Source of the DNA: Prorocentrum cordatum
Lineage: Eukaryota > Sar > Dinophyceae > Prorocentrales > Prorocentraceae
Reading direction: 5' to 3'
DNA: 64,000 nucleotides
NCBI GenBank assembly: GCA_963575745.1
Contig: CAUYUJ010016160.1
Coordinates: 502,678-566,677, forward strand
A program made the position numbers and the translations under genes. Below the pieces are notes generated by a model. The model was given only the letters and a program-made list of their open reading frames with translations, was not told the DNA's origin and did not search any database. Below are positions 33,919 through 44,999 of this stretch, piece by piece; the stretch's first letter is position 1; every line of letters begins with the position of its first letter.

Positions 33919-33926
33919 TGCTATCG

Positions 33927-34098
33927 TTAAATCGGGCGTGTCCCTCTACTGGAGGAATATCTAGACATGGTCAGCAAATAATCTAGACAGGGACGATGTT
34001 TCGTTTTTGTTGTTGTTGTCGTTGAAAAATATTGTTGAGCATCTGTTGGCTATGTTTGCCGTGCGTCCAAAATCCCCCTGCAGGAGGACCCGCCCGAC
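33927..34098. mobile_element. Related TTAAATCGGGC element, adjacent copy
   Basis: Starts with TTAAATCGGGCGTGTCCCTC directly after the shared TGCTATCG and ends in the inverted form (CTGCAGGAGGACCCGCCCGAC). The arms are more diverged and no right-hand duplication was found. Confidence 0.55.
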
Positions 34099-34200
34099 CT
34101 CCTGCTGCCTGGGCCCCGTCGCCGATCCGTCGGCGAGGTGTTGCCGCTGCCCGCGCGACGCTTCCCCCAAACCAATCTCAGGCGTCCAGATACTATAGGC

Positions 34201-34384
34201 TACTCCAGATTTCGTAATAAAGGGAGGGGGGTCTCATTTCGGGGGGGGTCTCTTCCAGGCTGTCTCAGAGGGCCTGGGGGGGTCTGGGGACGATGTTTCG
34301 GAGGGTTCTCCCACGAGGGGGGGTCTGAAATGGCTTGTCTTGGAGGGTCCAGACCCCCTCCCTTTTATTACGAAATCTGGAGTA
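34201..34384. mobile_element. 184-bp MITE with 34-bp near-perfect TIR
   Basis: TACTCCAGATTTCGTAATAA plus AGGGAGGGGGGTCT at the left, its almost exact inverse at the right end. Between the arms is a G/T-rich core. No coding capacity. The target duplication could be as short as TA. Confidence 0.8.
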
Positions 34385-34543
34385 CCGTTCCGGATCATTT
34401 CCTGCCGACCGGTGTGCACCTGAGCTCCGTAAATCGCCTACGGCTCGAAGTCAGTAGAGAAGACCTCTCCCAAAATGGCAGCATGAAAATCATGGTCCCC
34501 CCCCGGAGCTCGCTCCCCCCTTTCTTCCCTATAGATCAGTCAA

Positions 34544-35099
34544 GTTATCTTTTTTATCTTTGTTAACTTTATAAAAAGTTATCAACTTTCCGGAAAGTTA
34601 ATAACTTTTCAAAAAGTTGTTAACTTTTTGTTTTAACAGCTTTGGAAAGTTAACGTTGGCGCAAAGAAAAGTTATCATTTGCAGCGAAAAAACTTAACAT
34701 TTTCGATAACTTTTTTCGTTGATTTTGCACATATGAATTTCGATGTTTAGGTTGTGTGTGTTGCAGTTTTGTTGCAGTTTTTTAAAAACTGCAGCAAAAC
34801 TGCAACATGTGTGTTGCAGTTTTGTTGCAGTTTTGTTGCGGTTTTGCTGCAGTTTTGTAAATCTACAACAAAACTGCAACACATGCGTTGCAGTTTTGTT
34901 GTAGTTTTGTTGCAGTTTTGTTGTAGTTTAGTTGTAGTTTCGTTGCAGTTTCGTTGCAGATTTTATGTACTCTGCAGCACAACTACAACATATGTGTTGC
35001 CGTGTTGCAGCAGATCAGTTGCGGTGTTGTTGCAGTTGTGTTGCAGTTGTGTTGTATATTCATATGCTCAGCTTATACCAGCCCACTAAAAAGGACAAC
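34544..35099. mobile_element. ~555-bp composite of AACTTTT repeats and an 11-bp GTTTTGTTGCA array
   Basis: 34567-34720 is made of AACTTT/AAAGTT motifs in both orientations. 34756-35050 holds imperfect GTTTTGTTGCA units with hairpin-forming inversions. The outer edges GTTATCTTTTTT and AAAAAGGACAAC resemble the 18-bp TIR of the element at 55461-55900, which has the same two parts in reverse order and orientation. Confidence 0.5.
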
Positions 35100-35275
35100 T
35101 TTGGTGATCTACATAACAGAACCATTGTGGTGCTCGCAGGCAGGGGGGTTGGCGTCAGATGTGGTGCAAGCGAACATTCGCTTGCCTATCTCCCCACTCC
35201 CCTCCCTCCTTATTCAGCTTGCCTCGTCCATTGCTCTCTCCCCTATCCTTTGCCACCCCCCCACTTCGCCTGGAT

Positions 35276-35570
35276 GGGGACGATGAGGACGACGAGGAAA
35301 AGGATGAGGAGGGGAAGGATGGGGATGCGAAGGACGAGGACGATGAGGGTAATCATGAGGAGGATGGTGGGAATGAGGATGATGATGACGATGGTGTCTC
35401 GGTTGATGATGCTGGCGGTGAGTATGTGCACGGTGGTGACGACGACGACGAAGACGACGATGATGATGCTGATGATGATGATGGTGGCCATGATGATGAT
35501 GTTGCTGATGACGACGGTTATGATGCCGATGCTTATCTTAATGATGCTGGTAGCGGTTGTAATGAATAGG
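35276..35570. repeat. GAT/GAC/GAG imperfect trinucleotide array
   Basis: Continuous Asp/Glu-type triplets. The acidic 136-codon frame through it is probably a repeat translation. Confidence 0.85.
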
Positions 35571-35620
35571 GTGTTGGTCGCGGGGTCTAGGAGGATGACG
35601 AGCAGGCGGAGGATGAGGTA

Positions 35621-35645
35621 GCGGTAGGCGCCATTTTGGCTAAGG
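35621..35645 (+). other. Sequence resembling the dinoflagellate spliced-leader exon
   Basis: Contains GCCATTTTGGCT exactly, with GGTAG before it and AAG after it. The conserved dinoflagellate SL is CCGTAGCCATTTTGGCTCAAG with one 5' base. The match needs a 3-base insertion and a 1-base deletion and is not followed by a GT donor, so it is not an SL RNA gene. It could be a worn relict of a reintegrated cDNA or coincidence. Confidence 0.25.
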
Positions 35646-35705
35646 GGCTCTAGCTACTTAGGGGTCCCAGGGTGGCGCGGGCATGTCCATGTGCACCTTT
35701 GCGGC

Positions 35706-35707
35706 GT

Positions 35708-35786
<79 letters not shown>

Positions 35787-35880
35787 GGCCGTGGCCGTCG
35801 CCGTCGCCGTCGTTGTATACGGTTTACTCGGGTCCCCCTCCTCGTCCTCCCCCTCCTCCTCCTCCTCCTCCTCATCATCC
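35706..35880. repeat. GTC/GCC and TCC trinucleotide arrays
   Basis: GTC/GCC to about 35815, TCC/TCA at 35835-35890. Confidence 0.9.
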
Positions 35881-35965
35881 TCCGCATCCTCCTCCCTCGC
35901 CCCGTACTCCGCCGCAAAATTGCACTGGGCACGCCCCGCTCCATCCCCTCACCCGTCCCACCGCG

Positions 35966-38647
35966 ATGGCAGCGACGCCGCGCAGCGTGCGGGCACGTCC
36001 AGACCAGGACATCAGCGTGTCCGAGCTCTACAGCGCAATTCTATCTTGGCTTAAATCACGGCGGGGTGGGACGGGCAGTATGATGAGTGATAACAGGAGG
36101 AGGGGGAGGAGGAGGAGGACGATGAAGATGATGAAGAGGATGACGACGACAGCGACGACGACGACGACTCGCGCGGGGAGGAACACACGTGACCTCATGG
36201 GCGTGATCCGCCCGCTCGCGGAGCTAACGGCGCACAGGTCGCCCCCGCCTATCTAGTTGTGAGTTAGTTAATGCGATCGGTTACTTACTAAGGTAGTTAC
36301 TTCATTAGTATGTTACTCAGTTGTGTAGTTAGGTAGTTCAGTAGTTAGGTAGTCGGTTATGAGAGCTACTTAGTTGGAGAGTTACGTAGCCGGTGACTTC
36401 TTAGTTAGGTGGTCGGTTACTTGCTAGTTGGGTAGGCATGACGTTAGATAATCGGTTATTGAGTTATTTGGTTACTTAGTTATCTCGTTAGGGAGTTGCT
36501 TAGCCATGTAGTCGGATACTTAGTTATATGGTTTCTTATTCGTAAGGCAGTTGCTTGACAGTTGGTTGGTTAGCCAGTGGATGCTATGTGTGGGCTGCTC
36601 GGTAGTTATATCGCAACGTGGTTACCTTATGTATGTGACTATACGTGTGTAGGCAGCTCCTGGGACAGTTAGGTAGTGAGCGATAGTCCACTTAGTGGCG
36701 TTATTAAGAGTAACAGATGTAGAATGAATTACTTGCTTGCATCGTTAAGTAGTTGCTGGTAAGAGTACTTGTACGATCATTAGGGAAGTTGTAAATCCCA
36801 ACGTAAATTATACTACTGCAAATAGATTTCCTTGTGTAATAGCAATCAAACGAATTGACTGGTGAAGGGGTTATGTCGTAGCCGTGGTAAAAGTAGTCGT
36901 AGTAGTATCAGTGGTGCGTGTAGTAGTCGTCGTATGGCTAGAAGTAATATTACTAGTATTCATAACATATGTGTAATAACTAGTAGTAAACGTTACTATT
37001 AACAGTGGTAGACGCAGCCAGAAGCCATTCGTATCCTTAGTGGGTGTTCTCGTAGTAATAATTGGTGTCCTGGCATTCGTAGGAGCCGTCGTAGTGGTAG
37101 AAATAGTAGTAGTCATAACCGTAGTCGTAGCAGTAGAAGTCGGAATATGAACAAGTGCGGTAGTAATAGTTAAACATATGAGCATTGGTATAGTGTTAGG
37201 AGTATGAATAGGGGTAGGAGTAGAAGTAGAAACGGCATTGGGAGTAGGATTAGGAATCCGAAACATATTAACTATTTGCGAACTTGACCATGCATGAGTT
37301 AACTAACCCTCGCTCCTCCCCGCACTCATAGGTCCACGCCCACGGCAACGATCATCGCGCACTTCGCGGATCTCTTCAAGGAGCTTGTGAAGGCGCGCGG
37401 AGCCGCGATGGCAGGGGAAGATGAGGAGGAGGAGGAGGGAGGAGGATTCGGAGGAGGATGAGGAGGTGCAGGAGGGATGAAAAGGAGGGGGAGGAGGAGG
37501 ACGAGGAGAGGAGAGGAGGGAAGAGGAGGGGCAGGAGGAGAATGTACCTGGCTCTCCGGCCTGCCAGAGGATCAAAGGGGATGGTGGGGGAGGAAGAGGA
37601 GAGAGGGGAGAATCATCATCATCATCATCATCATCATCACCCTCATCACCATGTTCATCATCGTCATCATCATCTTCATCAGCATCGTCATCATCATCAT
37701 CATCATCATCAGCATCATCATCATCATCATCTTCTTCATCTTCAACAGCATCATCGTCATCATCATCTTCATCATCGTCATCATCATCATCATCATCATC
37801 GTCATCATATTCGTCATCGTCATCATCATCATCATCATGATCATCATCATCATCGTCATAATCTTCATCATCGTCATCATCGTCATCAACGTCACCATCG
37901 TCACCATCATCTTCATCATCGTCATTATCGTGATCATCATCATCATCGTCATCATCATCTTCATCTTCAGCAGCATCATGTTCATCTTCATCTTCATCAT
38001 CTTCATCATCATCACCATCTTCATCATCATCCTCTGTACTCCTCGGCCTCCCTCCTTGGCCTGTGGAGAGGTGGCGCCCAACTGTGTCCTCCCCCCGAAG
38101 AAGTTCTCCACTGCCATTGAGAAGTTATACAATGACCAGGAGATCATCATGAGCGCTGGTGACTCCAAGGATCATCTGCAGACCTGCTCGAACGCTGGCT
38201 GGTACATCAGGATTGGAGTCTGGGGTCGTCGCAGTCAGCATCGCGATGGGTGGGGGGAGAGGGGATTGAGAGAGCAGGAGGAGGAGGGAAGGGGAAGGGA
38301 AGGGGGAGGAGGGGGACGAGGAGGACGAGGGTGGAGGCGGAGGAGGACGAGGGAGGATGATGATGATGATGATGATGAGGAAGAGGAACACCTGAAAAGG
38401 GGGAGGGAGGAATCAGAGGACGGCGATGAGTTCGATTGTGGAGGGATTGCGGTATGTGAGTGTCTGGTCAGATGGACAGGGGAGGGCCTGCGTGTCCAAG
38501 CTGCGCGACATCAAGAAGGACACGCAGGGCATGGTGCGCATGCTGAGCAGGGTGGGGCGGGGATGAGTTTGATGATAAGGACGATGCTGCTGCTGATGAT
38601 GACGACGGCGATGGTGATGATGAGGGTGAGGATGAATATTAGGATGG

Positions 38648-38680
<33 letters not shown>

Positions 38681-39198
38681 CGAGAACGATGGTGATGATG
38701 ATGATGATGTCAACGATGGTGATGCTGATATTGATGATGATCATGATGATGACGTTATCGATGATGATGTTAATGCTGACGATGGCGTTGACGATGATGT
38801 TCGTAGCGATCGGTAGTGACGTTAACAATGATGGTGGTGATGGTAATGATGATGATGATGATGATGAGGATGGGGACGAGGATGAGGATGAGGAATAGGA
38901 TGAGGAGGAGGGAGGAGGATGGACAAAGAAGATGAGGAGGAGGATGGGGGGGGGAAGATTGGGGGGACGAGGAGGATGATGGGGAAAGATGGTGGACTTC
39001 CCAGCTGCCACGCTTCCTCTTTGCCCCATCTCCTCGCACATCCACACTCCTCCACCGTTCCGCTCCCTTCCTTGGATCGGGAGGGGAGGCGTCGCCAAGA
39101 GAGGACGAGGTGCTGCGCGAGCTCTTCGACCTCGTGGACGGCAACACTTATGCCCCGAGCACGCCGCAGGCCCCGCTGTACTCTACGCTGGTTTCTGC

Positions 39199-39261
<63 letters not shown>

Positions 39262-41091
39262 CTTTTTTTTTTCATATGGTTCATTTCCCGTCCCTCCTCC
39301 TCATCTGCGTCGGTTTCTCCTCATCAGTGTCCGCTTGCTGTTTCCTCCTTATCATCGTATTCCTCCTCCTCCTCCTCCTCCTTATCTTCCACCTCCTCCC
39401 CCTGCTCATCATTCCCCACTCTTCCTCCTCCTCTTCCTCGCCCCCATCCTCCGCATCTCTCCCACATCGCGTTTAGCAGCATGGTATATGGTTGTATCTT
39501 AAAGTTACCGTCAGGCCCACCACGTTGACTCATTAGGCCCAACACGTTGTCGCTTTATATCCTCTCTCGGGTCCACCACAGTGTCTTGCTGTATAGTCAA
39601 GCTATCTTTGAGTCAAGTACGCCTCGCCTGAGGCCGCGGCTCCTCCTGGGACCTGGCGCACTACCTTGGAGAACCCCGAGGGCGAGGGCGCGGATCCCGA
39701 TGGGACGGGCGAGCGTGCGAGCGGAGAGGTGCCTCGCGACACTTTGGTGCCCCTCGCCCTCGCTGGCGGCGAGGTCGATGCGGTGCCAGGTTCGCACGGG
39801 ATAGTGAAGCAGCGCATGTATAATCGAGCAGGATGATGACGAGGACGATGATGATGGTACGAATGATCAGAAGTAAGAGTGAGGAGGAGGAGGAGGAGGA
39901 GGAGGCGAAGTGTGGCCCTCCCTATGCTCGGCCCTCCTCCTCATCCTGCTGCTGGTCCACCTGGCAATGTAAACCCTCATCCTTGGGCTGTCCGATTCCT
40001 CCTCCTCCTCCGCCTGCCTCCTTCTCCTGGTCCTCCCTTCCTCCTCCGTTCCTCCCCCTTTCACCCTTGTTTCCTCATCCTCCTCATCCTCCTTTCCTCA
40101 TTCCCTCCTCCTTTCGTCTGTCTGTCCCCCTCCCTTCCTCCTCGTTACCTTCCTCATTTCCTCCTCCGCCTCCTCCTCCTCCTCCCCTTCTCCACCTCCA
40201 GCTCCCCGCGCGCCCCTCCGCCAGTTGACAACTCGTTCATCAAAGAGATCCTCAAGGGCCACAGGGAGGTGACCAACGCCGTGGTTGCTATGAGTGCATC
40301 GTCCCCAGGTTTGTGTTTCTCGTTTGATTGCTGTGTGCGTCCGTACATGTCACGCTTGAGGTATTGTCTAATGCATCGCACGCGTGCTTTTCACGTACTG
40401 CCCCATGTGACGAATTGTCTAATGCATCCCTGTGAGGCCCCTAGTACAGATACCCCCATAAGGTTTACAGCGAGGCCAAGAATACGGTCTCACTTGAAGC
40501 CCTATCGGGGGACCCCCTAGGATAGAGAGAGGGGGAGGGAAAGAGAGAGAGGGAGAAAGAGAGAGAGAGAGAGAGGGATAAGGAGCGGGAGCTAGGGGGG
40601 GAAGGGAGACGGGAGGATGGTGAGTTTTCTTACGAAGGGGGTTGTTAGTGAGGAGATCGAAATGGAGCAGAAAGACTGACATAGGGTGGCGCCCCTCCCT
40701 GCAGTGCCCGTGTGGATGAGCAGCTCCAGTGGGGATGTGAATGACCTCATGAAGATGGCGAGGGGCGTGGGCTCGGTCAACGCCAAGACGCAGTACAAGG
40801 GAGGGGCTGGCAGTTCGCAGGCGGGGAAGGGGTCAGCTACCCCCTCTAAGCCCAAGGGGCCCAAGGCGGCCGCAACCCCCAAGAGCGGCCGCAACCCCCA
40901 AGAGCGGCCGCAAGGAGACCCCCAAGAGCAAGAAGGTTGCGCCTGAGGTTAAGATGACGCCTAAGTGCATTCACAGCAGGGCCTACTATCGCGCCCGCAA
41001 GGATGCCCTGGACAAAGGTCTTTCGGCTGAGAAGGCCCTCAAGGCGGCCCGCGCTGCAGGCGCGAAAGCCGTGCGCGACTTGACGCCGTGA
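35966..41091 (+). CDS. Gene A: multi-exon gene, unknown function, last exon frameshifted
   Basis: Start ATG 35966. Exons inferred from protein-like frames and splice phase: 35966-36237 (MAATPRSVRARPDQD to AELTAH, donor AG/GTCGCC); 37332 to about 37410 (STPTATIIAHFADLFKELVK); about 38071-38201; 38480-38551; 39084-39190 (ends STL/GTTTCTG); 39618-39817; 40202-40308; 40705-41091. The joins 36237/37332, 39190/39618, 39817/40202 and 40308/40705 keep phase. The joins around 37410-38480 are uncertain. The protein is charged, with short helical exons and a Lys/Ala/Pro-rich C-terminus (KAAATPKSG ... RAYYRARKDALDKG). I recognise no domain. Introns are filled with ATC, GAT, poly-T and TCC repeats. A 19-nt tandem duplication at 40867-40904 puts the last exon out of frame, stopping at 40946 instead of 41091. 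Confidence 0.55.
36250..36560 (+). repeat. Degenerate GTTAGGTAGTT repeats in gene A intron 1
   Basis: Worn units of AGTTAGGTAGTCGGTTACTT. A second patch of GTAGTAGTCGTAG type lies at 36880-37265. Both fall inside the inferred 1.1-kb first intron. Confidence 0.7.
37611..38035. repeat. ATC trinucleotide array in gene A intron
   Basis: Imperfect ATC/TTC/GTC triplets over about 425 bases. His-, Ile- and Met-rich frames on both strands are artefacts. Confidence 0.95.
38570..38900. repeat. GAT trinucleotide array in gene A intron
   Basis: Imperfect GAT repeats with ATG-rich frames, complementary in type to the ATC array upstream. Confidence 0.95.
39200..39272. repeat. Poly-T tract in gene A intron
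   Basis: About 62 T, one C, ten T, starting 10 bases after the donor at 39190. Confidence 0.95.
40867..40913 (+). repeat. 19-nt tandem duplication within gene A last exon
   Basis: CGGCCGCAACCCCCAAGAG is present twice (40867-40885, 40886-40904) followed by a third partial copy. Removing one copy would join KAAATPKSGR directly to KETPKSKKVAPEV and keep the frame open to TGA 41089-41091. Confidence 0.9.
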
Positions 41092-42093
41092 GAGTGCGCG
41101 GAGGCAGCATGTGTTTAGACGCATGCGTGCTCGTGTGGAGGAGGAGGGAGGAGGGAGGAGGAGAAGGAGGAGGAGGAGAATGATGTGGATGTGGATGTGG
41201 ATGATGAGGGGGAATCGTGTGCAAGAGGATCAGGACGAGGAGGGGGATGAGGATGGGGAAGACTTAGGGTCAGGGGAGGACTGGGGAAACGGGAAACGGA
41301 TCAGGGACCGTCTGCGCCTCCAGCTTCAGAGTAGGGAAAGCGATATTTGATGATATCGCACTGGGTGCCCGCTCTGCGAGTTGGGCTGCGATGCACGGAC
41401 ATTTGTTATCGGCCGCGTGCACGGCGGCCAAAGCAGAGAATCGGCTAAGGCCGAGCGGGTGCGGATTGCGTTGCATTGTCTCAGGCTGGGGTTTGCCTCA
41501 GAAAAGGAGCAGATTTCTTTCAGTGCGCTCTCCCCCACATAGCCTCGACGACGCCTACGGCGAATCGCCGCCGCCCCCTGCCTCGGTGAGACTCATGAGA
41601 GGACTCGTTGCAGGTATCGCGTGATGGATGTGCACTTGGAAGGTATTCCTTCAAGGTGCCCTCGCATCCCTGCCCCCCTACAGGTAGGGGTTCGCCTCAA
41701 TACAACAGGAATGTATTCCTTCAAGGTACCCTCGCATCCCTGCCCCCCATAAAGGTCGCAGCCTTCCCTCTCTCTCTCTCTCGCCCACTATCTCTCGTCA
41801 AATGTGGCATCAGCCATGGCTGGTTGCGACGTAAGTGTATCCCCTAGGTCTTCCTTAAAGGTAGCGCCCACCCCTCCTCCTCTTCCTCTCGTCCGAGCTG
41901 CCCGTGTAAGTTCTTAATGGTTTCCTTGGAGGGTGGAGGATGAGGGGTGAGGGGCACTCGAGGGTGAGAGACCTCGCAACAAGCCCACACCCCGCCACCA
42001 CGTACCGCCTACGGTGTCCGTACCAGCTTGGTTCGAGGTGTTGCCAGGGTAGTTCTTGCGTTTGCAGTGTATTGTATTTACTTCCTGCTGCTC
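41092..42093. other. Intergenic or intronic; one exon-like stretch and a ~70-bp duplication
   Basis: The frame at 41346-41520 (IALGARSASWAAMHGHLLSA) has plausible composition but no clear splice sites. GTATTCCTTCAAGGT followed by CCCTCGCATCCCTGCCCC occurs at about 41644 and 41709. Confidence 0.35.
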
Positions 42094-43549
42094 ATGAGCG
42101 AGATCAAGTGCCCCGACGGCCATGACCCGCTCTGCGTTAGAGTGCACAATATCCAGCAGGGCGTCTCGAAGACCGACCTGCGGACATCGCCTGTGCCTTG
42201 CGTTGCCACGACCACATGCGCATTTATCTGCGTGGTGTTGCATACAAGTGGCCCCTTTCCTGCACAGGCACCTTGTTTAGATTCAGTGCGTCACGTTATT
42301 GCACCAGAAGAGAAAGAGAATGGAGGAGGGGAGATGGGCATGTGAGGAAGGGAGCTGGAGTAGGAGGCGTCGGGGATGCATGAGGAGGGCGGGGGAGGGC
42401 GGGAGGGCGACCGAAGGCCAATGACCCCTCCACAAACTTGCTCACATCCGCCCTCCTCCTGCATCCTCCCTCCATTTCGCCCGTGCGTGCCCATATTCGC
42501 ATCTGTGACCTTTGCGCTCCCTCCCGCTCCAGGGACTCGCAGCTGCATCCGCCACCGCGCAGGGGAGGGAGGGGAGGGCGCTCTTCGAATCCAGAGGCTG
42601 CTATCCCAAGGACATCTTCAAAAAGAACCAGCTCGCGGGCATGATGGTGCTTGCGAGGTTCGGTACGGGCGCCGAGGCCAGCAGGTTCATTCAGATCTTC
42701 AGCACGCAGATTACTGATATCTCGTATGCGAGCCGCCCGATGCAGGACACGTTCTTTTTATAACAACATCAGCTCAGAACCGCAGCGTCTCGCAGGAGTG
42801 GCGGGGAAGCACGGCAGAGGGAAGAGACGACGGTGGAGGAAGGGGAAAGAGGATCACGTGTACCCGACGGCACAGGAACCAATCGCATTCCTCTCGCATC
42901 ATTCCTCCTTCCCATATCTTCCCTCATCCTCCCCCTACGCTCAGTCTCCTCATTCTGGTGTCATTATTCCGCTTGCCCTGCTCTGTTATCCCCGCTCATT
43001 TCTCGTCAGCCCCAAACTGCCCCAGCGAAACAATCTCCAGCTGGACTTCGCGCGGGAGAAGTGCGACAAGCTGGAGGAGAAAATCGAGCAGACGCCTGAC
43101 AGGCGCGAGTTCTCTGGTGGAATTGCTTTGAGTCCCCCCCCCCGTTCCCGAAGCTCGTGGCACTTGAAGATACCCTGAAGATACCCTGACGATACCCTTG
43201 AAGATACCCTGACGATGACCAGAATACATTTGAAGATACATTGGATGCCCGACAAGCTACCCTGAAGATAAGTAGAGGGACATCCCTGTCCCTACTCCTT
43301 TCCTGCTCCTCCACCTTCCCTCCGTTCTCTTCCTCCCCTTCCCTTCTCCTTCATCAGCCCTTCCTCTCGCCCTCGCCCCCCCCCCCCCCCCCCCCCCCCT
43401 TTTATCACCGCCCCTCCTCCCCTTACCTGCCGCACATCAATGCCCTGCCCTCCCCCCATCCACCCGCCGCGCTGCAGGCGCGATATTACTTCGTCGGCGA
43501 CTTCATCAACGACGCCGACTCCAGCAAAACGACCACGTCTTCTAACTGA
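42094..43549 (+). CDS. Gene M: exons of an unknown gene
   Basis: Protein-like exons: 42094 to about 42190 (MSEIKCPDGHDPLCVRVHN); 42533 to about 42723 or to the TAA at 42763, after a clear CTCCCGCTCCAG acceptor (ALFESRGCYPKDIFKKNQLA, FGTGAEASRFIQIF); 43026-43116 after CTGCCCCAG (RNNLQLDFAREKCDKLEEKI), with donor G/GTGGAA; 43478-43549 after GCTGCAG (ARYYFVGDFINDADSS), ending TGA. Splice phase between the last two does not fit with a GT donor, so an exon is missing or a donor is non-canonical. The KLEEKI segment suggests a short coiled coil. No domain recognised. A separate gene start in the second exon cannot be excluded. Confidence 0.4.
43376..43399. repeat. Poly-C tract
   Basis: 24 C residues inside a pyrimidine-rich stretch ahead of the exon at 43478. 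Confidence 0.95.
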
Positions 43550-43579
43550 TATGAAGACGGCCACGGAGGTACAGGCGCC

Positions 43580-43912
43580 TTTTTTTTTTTTTTATTTATA
43601 TGTACATATATATGTACACATATATATGTGTGATATATGTACATATGTGTACATCGATATATATATGTGTACATATATATATATATGTACATATATATAT
43701 GTATATGTAGTATGTACATATATATGTACATATAATGTACATACTATATTTACATACTATCATTTATTTTCAACACATATATATGTATGTACATACATGT
43801 ACACGTATATACATATATATATATATATATTCATGTATATATTATATATGCATGTATATATAATATGTACATAGGATATATATATATATACGTACATATA
43901 TGTATATATATA
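43580..43912. repeat. TA/TG/TACA microsatellite-rich stretch
   Basis: Poly-T then dense TATATG and TACATA repeats to the start of the next coding frame. Confidence 0.9.
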
Positions 43913-44170
43913 ATGTTTAATGAAGAACGGAGCGATCTCCAGGAGTTCCGCCACCGCTGGGAGAGCGGTACCAGCGACGGTGGCCTTTGGCAGTGCTACA
44001 CTCGCGAGTGTCAGGATTGCTTTTGTAAGAGGCCCTTCACTCCTGGTTCCCTGGCGTTGCCTGAGGAGCTGTACGATGAGGATGCTGATGAGTCGTTCAC
44101 TCCCCATCATGTGGGCATTGACACGCAGACGTTTGAAGAGAAGCTTGCGCAGCACGACCCGTTTCGGTGA
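43913..44170 (+). CDS. Exon of unknown gene with a Cys-rich motif
   Basis: From ATG 43913 the frame encodes 85 residues to TGA 44168-44170: NEERSDLQEFRHRWESGTSD, then LWQCYTRECQDCFCKRPF, then an acidic YDEDADESF segment. The C-x5-C-x2-C-x-C spacing might bind metal, but this is inference. The upstream ATGAAGACGGCCACGGAG/GTACAG at about 43552-43570 could be a short first exon, although phase does not fit simply, and AATGAAG may be a splice acceptor so that the ATG is internal. Two other frames (+ and -) overlap here and were judged less natural in composition. Confidence 0.4.
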   Translation: MFNEERSDLQEFRHRWESGTSDGGLWQCYTRECQDCFCKRPFTPGSLALPEELYDEDADESFTPHHVGIDTQTFEEKLAQHDPFR

Positions 44171-44315
44171 AATGATATACTGTTTTAGTGTCTTGCGGTG
44201 TGGGCGTGCGACGCCGCTCGACAGGATGCGTGCTGGGCGTGCGGCGCCTGCGTGAAAGGTAAAGGCCCCTTCCTTCCTCGCTACCCTTCCTCCCTTCCCT
44301 GCCTCCACTCCCTTT

Positions 44316-44319
44316 GGGG

Positions 44320-44351
<32 letters not shown>
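44316..44351. repeat. Poly-G tract
   Basis: G run of over 25 with one interrupting A. Confidence 0.95.
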
Positions 44352-44352
44352 A

Positions 44353-44990
44353 TGAGGGGCGTAGTAGCGGAGATAATCGGTGCAGGGATCATATGATGGC
44401 GTGGGCTGTTATGATGTAAGAAGCAGGGGCGGGAGGTAGGGACGGATGTAAGATAAACTAAATCGGATATGATATAAGATCTGGTATGTGAGATGTAAGA
44501 AGTTGCATAACATAAGCAAAGGAATGACATGAGCAACGAATGAGATACATGAGCAGGTGGTTGGAGTGACATTATTGTCAGCATACGGATAGTTGGGATG
44601 TTGTTCGGAAACATAAGGAGACAGTCCTGGAGCAGGAGACAGGACATAATGATGGGAAGCCCGTCCATGCTTTGCCCGCCTACGCCCCCTTGGAACGATC
44701 AGTCATCACACCATCGGTGTTGTGAATCTGTGCACAGGTTTGCGCAAATGCCGTGGCAATGGAAGCATATGTTACGCGCATGTGGACTCTGGCAGGTAGA
44801 ATGCGCATATCCCCCCAGGCATTCTTTTGTTATGTTCCTATATATATGTATGTATTCGGATAGCAGCTGCACATTTCATTCATACTTCAGCGTCGAATAC
44901 ATTGCAGTCAAAAGCTTGGGTACATCATATAATTCAACAGTTGGTGCACAGTATAGAAGGATAACACACCGCACATCCACAATACTTACC
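44353..44990. other. No supported gene
   Basis: AT-richer unique sequence. GATATGATATAAGATCTGG-type worn repeats at 44450-44560. Confidence 0.35.
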
Positions 44991-44999
44991 AAATCGGTG

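Noticed and set aside
35276-35569. 136-codon acidic Asp-rich frame
   Set aside because: It follows a GAT/GAC array exactly and lacks non-repetitive coding sequence. Judged a repeat translation.
43760-44668. 302-codon reverse-strand frame opposite the Cys-rich exon
   Set aside because: Its composition is less protein-like, it crosses microsatellite and poly-G sequence, and all neighbouring exons are on the + strand.
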